The translations under genes were made by a program, and so were the position numbers. A DNA stretch of 6,046 nt, from positions 1-6,046 of the forward strand of contig JAHDCE010000284.1 in NCBI GenBank assembly GCA_020630045.1, in the 5' to 3' direction. This stretch comes from Saprospiraceae bacterium. Lineage in GTDB: Bacteria > Bacteroidota > Bacteroidia > Chitinophagales > Saprospiraceae. Below the pieces are notes generated by a model. That model was not told the origin of the DNA. It worked only from the letters and a program-made list of their open reading frames with translations, and made no database searches. This document shows positions 1-5,296 of the stretch, piece after piece (position 1 is the first letter of the stretch; each line of letters begins with the position of its first letter).

Positions 1-1
1 T

Positions 2-1192
2 AATTTTGATTTCTTCAAATTTACTTCCTTTGGAAAAGATCATTTGTTGTATAAACCTTTGCCTCCGCTACCCATTCGCCAATTGGAGGAAGCGCCTGAT
101 TTTTTTCAAGCCATTCGCCAACGCGATCATTTAATCCATGTCCCTTATCAATCCTATGAATCGGTCATCCGTTTCTTCGAAGAATCGGCGAAAGACCCGA
201 ATGTTACCCATATAAAAATCATCCAATACCGTGTGGCGAGTAAATCCCGGATCATGGAGGCCTTGATGAAAGGAGCGGCTACCGGTAAACAAGTAACCGC
301 ATTCGTAGAACTCAAGGCAAGATTCGATGAAGAGGCCAACTTGGAATGGGGAGAAAAACTGGACAAAGCCGGCGTAGATGTACATTATAGTTTTCCCGGT
401 CTTAAAGTCCATTCTAAATTGGCATTGGTCCGCCGGGAAGAAAATGGAATACAACGTTTGTATGCTTACTTAGGTACCGGCAATTTCCATGAAGGCACCG
501 CCTTCGTATACGGTGATATGGGAATTTTGACGGCGGACGAACGTATCGTACGCGAAGTGGCCCGTGTTTTCAATTTCCTAGAAACGGTTAAGTTGCCCCA
601 AATGGAATTCGAACACCTGCTTGTCGGACAGTTCAATCTTCGCTCGGGTTTGGTCGCACGCATCAACCGTGAAATTCGCAATGTGGCGAATGGATTCGAT
701 GGTCATATGATTTTAAAAATGAATAGTCTGGAAGACAAAGAAATCATTGAGAAATTATATGAAGCCAGCAATGCGGGCGTAAAAATCGAATTGATTATTC
801 GAGGAATTTGTTGCTTGGTGCCGGGCGTACCCGGATATAGTGAAAACATAAAAGTGATCAGCATCGTCGATCGCTTTTTAGAACACGCCCGTATCTTTTG
901 GTTTTCCAATAATGGAAACGAAGAAATGTATCTGTCGTCGGCGGATTTTATGCGTCGTAATTTAAGTTATCGTATTGAGACGGCTTTTCCGATATACGAT
1001 GTGTCTATTAGGGATGAAATCAAATCAATTTTAAATTTACAGCTCAATGATAATGTAAAAGCGAGGATTGTCGATAAGGAATTGTCCAATGAATACAGTA
1101 AGGACGGAAGCGACCTTCCCATCCGTTCACAAATTGAATCCTATTATCGAATTTTGCGACAGTCAGAACATGACATTGTTCAGGTGAAATAA
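2..1192 (+). CDS. ppk1: Polyphosphate kinase 1, C-terminal part (5' end outside window)
   Basis: Polyphosphate kinase 1 reversibly transfers the gamma-phosphate of ATP onto a growing polyphosphate chain through a phosphohistidine intermediate, and is usually membrane-associated. The frame is open from base 2, so the TTG at 44 is an internal leucine codon and not a start. About 396 residues are visible against roughly 690 in the family, so the N-terminal and head domains are missing. The two phospholipase-D-like catalytic domains are complete. The first contains GLKVHSKLALV, whose histidine (codon 410-412) matches the autophosphorylated His435 of the E. coli enzyme. The second contains LEHARIFWFSNNG, whose histidine (codon 884-886) matches E. 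coli His592, followed by YLSSADFMRRNL, a conserved family motif. Nothing looks broken in the visible part. The gene stops 17 bases before the LPS-export permease, so the two are probably cotranscribed. The identification is secure from the motifs. Confidence 0.96.
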   Translation, partial: NFDFFKFTSFGKDHLLYKPLPPLPIRQLEEAPDFFQAIRQRDHLIHVPYQSYESVIRFFEESAKDPNVTHIKIIQYRVASKSRIMEALMKGAATGKQVTAFVELKARFDEEANLEWGEKLDKAGVDVHYSFPGLKVHSKLALVRREENGIQRLYAYLGTGNFHEGTAFVYGDMGILTADERIVREVARVFNFLETVKLPQMEFEHLLVGQFNLRSGLVARINREIRNVANGFDGHMILKMNSLEDKEIIEKLYEASNAGVKIELIIRGICCLVPGVPGYSENIKVISIVDRFLEHARIFWFSNNGNEEMYLSSADFMRRNLSYRIETAFPIYDVSIRDEIKSILNLQLNDNVKARIVDKELSNEYSKDGSDLPIRSQIESYYRILRQSEHDIVQVK

Positions 1193-1198
1193 AAAATT

Positions 1199-1202
1199 AG
1201 GA
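1199..1202 (+). promoter_or_regulatory. Ribosome binding site of the permease gene
   Basis: AGGA lies 7 bases before the ATG at 1210, in the short gap after the ppk1 stop. It supports ATG 1210 as the start and translation from a message shared with ppk1. No promoter-like sequence fits in the gap. Confidence 0.5.
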
Positions 1203-1209
1203 CGATCGC

Positions 1210-1791
1210 ATGATCAAGCGTATAGATAAATTATTAGGAGCTTCATTCATCCCTCCCTTTTTCTTGGCATTCTTTATCGCCATGTTTGTGCTGTTGATGC
1301 AACAGCTATGGAAATACATCGATGATATTATCGGAAAGGGTGCTAGTATTTGGATGATTTTAGAATTTATATTCTATCTGTCCGTTTCTTTGATTCCTAC
1401 GGCCATGCCCGTCGCCATATTATTATCGAGCTTGATGATCATGGGCAATTTTTCCGAAAGGTATGAATTGACCAGTTTGAAATCAGCCGGTGTTTCCCTT
1501 TGGCGGATCATGCGGTCAATGATCGTGATTACGATTGGCATCTCCATTTTTTCTTTTTTCTGTTCAAATAATATACTTCCGGTCGCCATGCTAAAATTCA
1601 AGGCGAGGCTCATCAATTTTAAAACCCAAAAATTGGCATTGAGTTTAGAAAAGGAAGTGTTTAATGATGATTTTAAAAACTATGCGATTCGGATTAAAGA
1701 TAAAAATCCGGAGACCGGTGAAATCAATGGCATATTGATGTATGACCACACCAATCCCCACAGGAACAAAACCAAAGTCATCATGGCTTAA
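1210..1791 (+). CDS. LptF/LptG permease, N-terminal half (TM1-3 and start of jellyroll)
   Basis: This 193-residue open frame is the front half of the interrupted permease. It has a basic N-terminus (MIKRIDKLL), a first membrane helix at about residues 12-33, a long hydrophobic stretch with a proline kink at about 46-76, and a third helix at about 97-118. Between the second and third lies YELTSLKSAGVSLWRIM (85-101), the conserved cytoplasmic coupling region that in this family contacts the ATPase LptB. After residue about 140 the sequence turns soluble and beta-like (for example NYAIRIKDK), which is the beginning of the periplasmic jellyroll. It ends abruptly at IMA with TAA, in the middle of a beta-strand repeat pattern, where homologues continue. 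The start at ATG 1210 is supported by the upstream AGGA and by the usual N-terminus of this family. On its own it lacks TM4-6 and could not form a normal LptF/G subunit. Confidence 0.8.
   Translation: MIKRIDKLLGASFIPPFFLAFFIAMFVLLMQQLWKYIDDIIGKGASIWMILEFIFYLSVSLIPTAMPVAILLSSLMIMGNFSERYELTSLKSAGVSLWRIMRSMIVITIGISIFSFFCSNNILPVAMLKFKARLINFKTQKLALSLEKEVFNDDFKNYAIRIKDKNPETGEINGILMYDHTNPHRNKTKVIMA
1789..1791 (+). other. Premature in-frame TAA codon within the permease
   Basis: The codons read GTC ATC ATG GCT TAA GAC GGG TTG TTG GAC. The peptide on either side (KVIMA, then DGLLDFTLDDRYLIMRF) joins naturally into one jellyroll strand pair. All other genes in the window also end in TAA, so TAA is clearly used as a stop here and a reassigned codon is unlikely. 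No Shine-Dalgarno-like sequence lies just upstream that would help restart at 1798, 1801 or the first in-frame ATG at 1834. Confidence 0.85.
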
Positions 1792-1797
1792 GACGGG

Positions 1798-2943
1798 TTG
1801 TTGGACTTCACACTAGATGATCGATATTTAATCATGCGGTTTGGTGAAGGGAAACAATACCAAGAGATGGAAGAAGAGAAGGGCCGCAAAAAAAACGACC
1901 CTAAAAAGTATCCATACCTACGAATCCATTTTTCCGAATTGGAAAAAATGATGAACTTGAAAGAGTTCGAACTGAATGATAATGGAGAAGACCGTGCCCA
2001 GAATTACAAGCCGGAAGAATTGTTGACCGTCCGTCAGATCATGCGAGAAATGGATACCCTAGGCATCAAAACGGAAGCGGAACGCAACAAGATGAAAAAA
2101 ATAGCTTCGGGCTACTTTCATTATATGAAAACAAGTGACTCTGTTTCTTTCTTTAAACCCATGCCGAAAATCAATGCGGCTGAAGTCTTGTCCGGTCAAC
2201 AAAAAGAAGAAAAAGAGGAAAAAAGATTAATGGGAGATCCGCCGGAAGGCGAAAGAGAAAAACAAGGAGAAAAAAATAATTCCCGACAAGGGAATAAGGA
2301 AAAAAGACAAGCAGCGAAAAAACAAAATAAGAAGACCGGTTCTTTTCGGGGAGCCGAGCGTAATCGGCCCAATGAATCCAGTGTGAAACCGGTTCCTAAA
2401 ACGGTAGAACCCATTAACCCGATGAAGCGGCACTTCGATGATAAATTGTTGGGAAACCCGGGTATGTTTATGGATGTATTCCAACTTGCTTATTTGAAAC
2501 AAAGTCTATCACGGGTCAAATCCAATGTGGAATCCATAAAAGGAAGGAGCAAGGAGACGGGCAAAAAAATCAGTGACCTGGATGTCATGGAAATCAAACA
2601 CGCTTATCAGTTTCACATTAAAATCAGTATGGCGGTAGCTTGTTTGGTGTTCCTATTCATAGGTGCGCCTTTAGGAACCATCATTCGGAAGGGAGGATTT
2701 GGAGTTCCCATTTTATTCGGTGTCATTTTATTCGTTTTGTTCATCGTTGCGATTATGATTTCCAAAAAATCGGCGGAAGCCGGCACCATTCCGCCTTGGT
2801 TGGGTGCTTGGATGCCGATATTGATTTATACCATTCCATGTATCTTGGTTACCCGATGGGCCATGCGCGATGGTAAGATGATGAACCTCGATACACTCGG
2901 AAAATCCATTCAAAACTTCCTATTGGGCGGAAAATCCAAGTAA
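1798..2943 (+). CDS. LptF/LptG permease, C-terminal half (rest of jellyroll, charged linker, TM4-6)
   Basis: This in-frame continuation of the permease is open from just after the TAA to 2943 (381 residues counted from TTG 1798). Residues 1-130 continue the periplasmic domain (DDRYLIMRFGEGKQYQEM at 7-24). Residues about 131-207 form an extremely charged, low-complexity Lys/Glu/Arg/Asn/Gln linker. From 262 the conserved C-terminal module appears: EIKHAYQFHIKIS leading into TM4 (273-293), then the family signature IGAPLGTIIRKGGFGVPI (288-305), TM5 (about 302-322) and TM6 (about 333-354). A short cytoplasmic tail follows. The true start is doubtful: TTG 1798 or 1801 and ATG 1834 are possible but none has a ribosome binding site, so this is best read as the tail of a broken gene unless readthrough or reinitiation occurs. 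An A8 run at 1888-1895 does not disturb the frame. Confidence 0.78.
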   Translation: MLDFTLDDRYLIMRFGEGKQYQEMEEEKGRKKNDPKKYPYLRIHFSELEKMMNLKEFELNDNGEDRAQNYKPEELLTVRQIMREMDTLGIKTEAERNKMKKIASGYFHYMKTSDSVSFFKPMPKINAAEVLSGQQKEEKEEKRLMGDPPEGEREKQGEKNNSRQGNKEKRQAAKKQNKKTGSFRGAERNRPNESSVKPVPKTVEPINPMKRHFDDKLLGNPGMFMDVFQLAYLKQSLSRVKSNVESIKGRSKETGKKISDLDVMEIKHAYQFHIKISMAVACLVFLFIGAPLGTIIRKGGFGVPILFGVILFVLFIVAIMISKKSAEAGTIPPWLGAWMPILIYTIPCILVTRWAMRDGKMMNLDTLGKSIQNFLLGGKSK

Positions 2944-3046
2944 CTTATCGAGGAAACCGGATTTTTTTAAGTTTTCATAACATATTTATATCGTATTCAA
3001 TTGTTGAACACACGGGAACCCCTTTTCCCTATAAACCTATAATATC

Positions 3047-3946
3047 ATGGAAATCTTCTCTGGCACCTCATTCTTTTTTACTGTCAGCCAACAGTCCGCC
3101 GCTATTATCGAACGATTCGGCAAATTCCAAAGCATCCGCAATGCGGGTTTACAATTTAAGTTACCGATACTCGACCAGGTAGCGGGCAGGGTGAGTTTGA
3201 AAATCCAACAGTTGGATGTTATTGTCGAAACCAAAACCAGTGATGATGTATTCGTCAAGCTGAAGGTTTCCGTACAATATCATATCCTAAGGGATAAAAT
3301 TTATGAAGCTTTCTATAAGTTGGAGAATCCGCATGATCAAATTACCTCCTATGTTTTCGATACGGTACGTGCGGAGGTACCCAAGATGAAAATTGACGAC
3401 GTATTCGAAAAGAAAGACGACATCGCCATCGCCATCAAACGCGATTTGGCGAAAGCCATGGACGACTATGGTTATGGTATCGTCAAAGCCCTTGTAACCG
3501 ACATCGACCCCGCCACGGAAGTAAAGGTCGCCATGAACCGTATCAACGCAGCGGAACGTGAAAAATTAGCGGCGGAATATGAGGCCGAAGCCGATCGTAT
3601 CCGTATCGTCGCCAAAGCGAGGGCCGAAGCCGAAAGCAAGCGCTTACAAGGACAAGGTATCGCCGATCAGCGTCGTGAAATCGCACGCGGTTTGGAAGAG
3701 TCGGTCGAAGTATTGAATAAGGTGGGCATCAACTCACAAGAGGCTTCCGCTTTGATTGTGGTGACCCAACACTATGATACTTTACAATCCATGGGTGAAA
3801 ATGCGAATAGCAATTTGATATTGCTTCCGAATACACCGGATAATGCGAGCAATTTGTTGACACAAATGGTCACTTCTTTTTCCGCTTCCGCTCAAATAGG
3901 TGAAGCGATGAAAAAGCAAAAAGAATTAAAGGATCCGAAAAAGTAA
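3047..3946 (+). CDS. SPFH/band-7 (stomatin/prohibitin superfamily) protein, HIR-like
   Basis: SPFH proteins form membrane-associated oligomeric rings or scaffolds that organise membrane domains and often bind proteases. This 299-residue protein has an SPFH domain at about residues 10-165, an Ala/Glu/Arg-rich coiled-coil helix at about 160-225 (NAAEREKLAAEYEAEADRI, AKARAEAESKRLQGQGIA), and a C-terminal oligomerisation-type segment (ALIVVTQHYDTLQSMG, 235-250). Stretches such as IQQLDVIVETKTSDDVFV (53-70), AFYKLENPHDQITSYVFD (88-105), and AMDDYGYGIVKALVTDIDP (137-155) closely resemble, from memory, the plant hypersensitive-induced reaction (HIR) proteins, more than E. coli HflK/HflC or bacterial stomatin. 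There is no clear N-terminal membrane helix, only a short FSGTSFFF patch; the Gly2 myristoylation site of plant HIRs is absent (residue 2 is Glu), so how it attaches to membrane is unclear. ATG 3047 is the only likely start, since an in-frame TAA lies at 3032-3034. No Shine-Dalgarno is visible. The cellular role is unknown. Confidence 0.9.
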   Translation: MEIFSGTSFFFTVSQQSAAIIERFGKFQSIRNAGLQFKLPILDQVAGRVSLKIQQLDVIVETKTSDDVFVKLKVSVQYHILRDKIYEAFYKLENPHDQITSYVFDTVRAEVPKMKIDDVFEKKDDIAIAIKRDLAKAMDDYGYGIVKALVTDIDPATEVKVAMNRINAAEREKLAAEYEAEADRIRIVAKARAEAESKRLQGQGIADQRREIARGLEESVEVLNKVGINSQEASALIVVTQHYDTLQSMGENANSNLILLPNTPDNASNLLTQMVTSFSASAQIGEAMKKQKELKDPKK

Positions 3947-4042
3947 AAAATTGCTCCTTGTTTAATAAGTTGATTATTAGTAGTTTGTAATTATATTGCA
4001 TTTTTTTTGTTAAATTTTTAGGGAGGAGTATAAGAAATTAAG

Positions 4043-4089
4043 TGTCCTTGCCGTTTTAGATTTGTATTTAAACGGCAAGGACATTTTTT
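4043..4089 (+). terminator. Strong rho-independent terminator
   Basis: A perfect 14-bp stem pairs 4043-4056 (TGTCCTTGCCGTTT) with 4070-4083, leaving a 13-base loop, and is followed directly by six T residues (4084-4089). It lies about 97 bases after the SPFH stop, giving that message a fairly long 3' untranslated region. The opposite strand lacks a comparable T run, so it acts on + strand transcription. Confidence 0.88.
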
Positions 4090-4163
4090 ATTTGGTATTG
4101 AAATAAAGGATCACTTGTCAGGTTTATATTTTCTTCCTAATTCAAGTTTTAATATTGATTTAA

Positions 4164-4186
4164 GGACTAAGCATTTTGCTTGGTCT
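4164..4186 (+). repeat. Short hairpin in the leader region
   Basis: GGACTAAGC (4164-4172) can pair with GCTTGGTCT (4178-4186) around a 5-base ATTTT loop. The stem is 9 bp in RNA, two of the pairs being G-U, so it is better formed as + strand RNA than as DNA palindrome or minus-strand RNA. No T run follows, so it is not a terminator. It may be a 5' untranslated-region structure, or chance. Confidence 0.35.
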
Positions 4187-4233
4187 GACCAACTCGTAAT
4201 ACCTGTGTGTATGATATGACATTACTCCGTTTT

Positions 4234-4278
4234 TCCTGTCCGTCTTCTACCATGAATCAACCGTTTTTTGGGACAGGA
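4234..4278 (+). repeat. 8-bp inverted repeat with 29-base spacer
   Basis: TCCTGTCC (4234-4241) is exactly complementary to GGACAGGA (4271-4278). The repeat ends 42 bases before the ATG of the barrel gene. The spacing suits either a hairpin in the 5' untranslated region or a pair of half-sites for a regulator. Neither is shown by the sequence. Confidence 0.4.
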
Positions 4279-4311
4279 TCATTATGACTTTTCAAACATT
4301 AACCATTAAAA

Positions 4312-4316
4312 AGGAG
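4312..4316 (+). promoter_or_regulatory. Ribosome binding site of the barrel gene
   Basis: AGGAG, part of AAAAAGGAGTATTATG, lies 4 bases before ATG 4321. It is the best Shine-Dalgarno match at any gene start here and decides the start in favour of 4321 over the out-of-frame ATG at 4284. The spacing is short. Confidence 0.6.
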
Positions 4317-4320
4317 TATT

Positions 4321-5205
4321 ATGTCAATCAGAACTATGGTTCTCATGGTCGGGGTATTGCTATGCCAAACCGACATCTTCGCACAACAAAGAGGGTATCC
4401 CAAAATGGAAGTGGGATTGACTTTAGGAATGACCCAGTTCCTAGGAGATTTAGGAGGGGGAAGGGGAGATGGTCGCCCGTTCTTTTTCGATACCGATTGG
4501 AGATTTTCAAGGCCTGCTATCGGATTGTATTATCGTCATCATTATTCAGATATTTTCCGCCTAACTGGCGCTTTCAATTTCACGCAAGTGAAGGGAGACG
4601 ACGCAGCATCCACCAATCCCGGAAGAGAAGCCCGCGGGCTTCATTTCAAATCCAATATTTGGGAATTTTACGGCCAAGCCGAAGTCAGTCCCTTCAAGCG
4701 GATGATGATGCCCAAAAAATGGGACATTTATATGTTTGGTGGTTTAGGCTTATTCAAATTCAATCCCAAGGCAGAGTATCAGGGCGATTGGGTCGAACTC
4801 CAACCGCTGGGAACAGAAGGGCAAGGACTCCCCGAATATCCCGGAATGGAAAAATACAAGCGCTTACAATTCTTCGTGCCGATGGGTATCGGCTTCAATT
4901 ATCGTATCACACCCAATTGGGTCATCGGAACGGAAATCATCCACCGGGTTACATTTACCGATTATATAGATGACGTTTCGGGTGTCTATATCGATGAGCA
5001 AGCCTTTTTCGGTTCGTACGATGAAAATACGGCTACGATGGCCGCCGCCTTATCCGATCCTGGATTTGACAACCGGGAAGGTACCATCCGTGGAAATCCA
5101 GATAAAAACGATTCCTACTATTCAATATTATTCAAAGTGGGCTACATCCTTGGTGACAACCGGGGGAGAGGAAGAAATATAGGTTGCCCTATGAATGATT
5201 TTTAA
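4321..5205 (+). CDS. DUF6089-type outer-membrane beta-barrel protein
   Basis: This 294-residue secreted protein has a signal peptide (residues 1-21, cleavage likely after IFA, before QQRGYP); the Cys at 15 is not in a lipobox. The mature chain alternates amphipathic strands with loops, as in small outer-membrane barrels: VGLTLGMTQFLGDLGG (31-46), AIGLYYRHHYSDIFRLTGAF (66-85), YMFGGLGLFKFNPKAEY (137-153), FFVPMGIGFNYRITPNWVIG (184-203), and a last strand SYYSILFKVGYILGD (265-279). Conserved points typical of the Bacteroidota DUF6089 family are KGDDAASTNPGREARGLHF (91-109), QPLGTEGQG (161-169) and TFTDYIDDVSGVY (211-223). The function of most members is unknown; the type IX secretion component PorG is a broadly similar small barrel, but nothing here shows that role. 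After the last strand there is an unusual basic tail (RGRGRNIGCPMNDF). It has its own terminator and probably its own promoter, so it looks monocistronic. Confidence 0.85.
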   Translation: MSIRTMVLMVGVLLCQTDIFAQQRGYPKMEVGLTLGMTQFLGDLGGGRGDGRPFFFDTDWRFSRPAIGLYYRHHYSDIFRLTGAFNFTQVKGDDAASTNPGREARGLHFKSNIWEFYGQAEVSPFKRMMMPKKWDIYMFGGLGLFKFNPKAEYQGDWVELQPLGTEGQGLPEYPGMEKYKRLQFFVPMGIGFNYRITPNWVIGTEIIHRVTFTDYIDDVSGVYIDEQAFFGSYDENTATMAAALSDPGFDNREGTIRGNPDKNDSYYSILFKVGYILGDNRGRGRNIGCPMNDF

Positions 5206-5237
5206 TGGTAGTCTTATAATATCTATCATAATGTATC

Positions 5238-5270
5238 AAAGGAGACAGTTGAAAGACGGTCTCCTTTTTT
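5238..5270 (+). terminator. Rho-independent terminator after the barrel gene
   Basis: AAAGGAGAC (5238-5246) pairs with GTCTCCTTT (5259-5267) around a 12-base loop, and the T run extends to 5270. It starts 32 bases after the stop codon. The A residues at the left foot give the minus strand a short T run, so weak bidirectional activity is possible. It overlaps the promoter proposed for the lipoprotein gene. Confidence 0.82.
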
Positions 5271-5277
5271 ACTTTTG
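5249..5277 (+). promoter_or_regulatory. Bacteroidota-type sigma promoter of the lipoprotein gene
   Basis: TACTTTTG (5270-5277) matches the Bacteroidota -7 consensus TAnnTTTG exactly. A TTG (5249-5251), the core of the -33 element, lies 18 bases upstream, close to the usual spacing. Transcription would begin about 5283-5287, leaving a leader of only 10-15 bases before ATG 5297. The -33 part falls in the terminator loop. Confidence 0.45.
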
Positions 5278-5296
5278 TTGGAATAAATCAATTTGT

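Larger units (their letters stand above)
1210..2943 (+). pseudogene. LptF/LptG family LPS-export permease, interrupted by an in-frame stop
   Basis: LptF and LptG form the inner-membrane permease of the LptB2FG ABC transporter, which extracts lipopolysaccharide and passes it to LptC and the periplasmic bridge. Read through the TAA at 1789-1791, the frame gives one continuous protein of about 577 codons with the family layout: three N-terminal membrane helices, a periplasmic beta-jellyroll domain, then three C-terminal helices. This length suits the longer of the two Bacteroidota paralogues, which carries an extended periplasmic part. Both sides of the stop are in the same frame and only two codons separate the TAA from the first TTG, so a single base change (for example CAA, GAA or AAA to TAA) explains the break; no frameshift is needed. 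It may be a true pseudogene, a sequencing error, a readthrough site or a split gene translated as two pieces. Whether it is LptF or LptG cannot be decided from sequence alone. The halves are described separately. Confidence 0.8.
4092..4320 (+). other. Gene-free leader region upstream of the barrel gene
   Basis: This is the remainder of the 374-base stretch between the SPFH gene and the barrel gene (3947-4320). It is AT-rich, with no recognisable RNA gene, no mobile element remnant and no credible protein. It does hold two inverted repeats (4164-4186 and 4234-4278) and the ribosome binding site of the next gene. A promoter for the barrel gene must lie here, because the terminator at 4089 closes the previous unit, but I could not find a full -33/-7 pair. 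An 11-codon open frame (4252-4287) inside the second repeat has no ribosome binding site. Confidence 0.5.

Noticed and set aside
1789..1791. Stop-codon reassignment of TAA
   Set aside because: Every gene in the window with a visible 3' end terminates at TAA in the right place, so TAA is read as stop here.
1888..1895. Run of eight A residues in the permease as a slippage or frameshift site
   Set aside because: The frame is intact on both sides and homology-like content continues, so no frameshift is needed; the interruption is the TAA further upstream.
2944..3046. Terminator or promoter between the permease and the SPFH gene
   Set aside because: A T7 run (2962-2968) follows only a very weak stem, GGGAA/TTCCC (3014-3018 with 3025-3029) has no T run after it, and no convincing TAnnTTTG box with a -33 partner was found.
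4020..4059. Leader peptide: purine-rich AGGGAGGAG followed by GTG at 4042 and a 5-codon frame within the terminator stem
   Set aside because: The spacing from the purine run to GTG is too long (about 13 bases), the frame is tiny, and no downstream gene follows closely enough for attenuation.
4150..4161. A 12-base sequence TAATATTGATTT that occurs again at 5978-5989
   Set aside because: A single shared AT-rich 12-mer is expected by chance at this window size, and the flanks differ.
4284..4973. A 229-residue open frame overlapping the barrel gene in another frame
   Set aside because: Its product is rich in Arg and Ser with no domain-like pattern, it has no ribosome binding site, and the overlapping frame encodes a clear secreted barrel with a signal peptide and a good Shine-Dalgarno.
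5195..5296. Longer N-terminus for the lipoprotein, from ATG 5195
   Set aside because: It would overlap the end of the barrel gene, run through the terminator, and bury the lipoprotein signal peptide about 34 residues inside.
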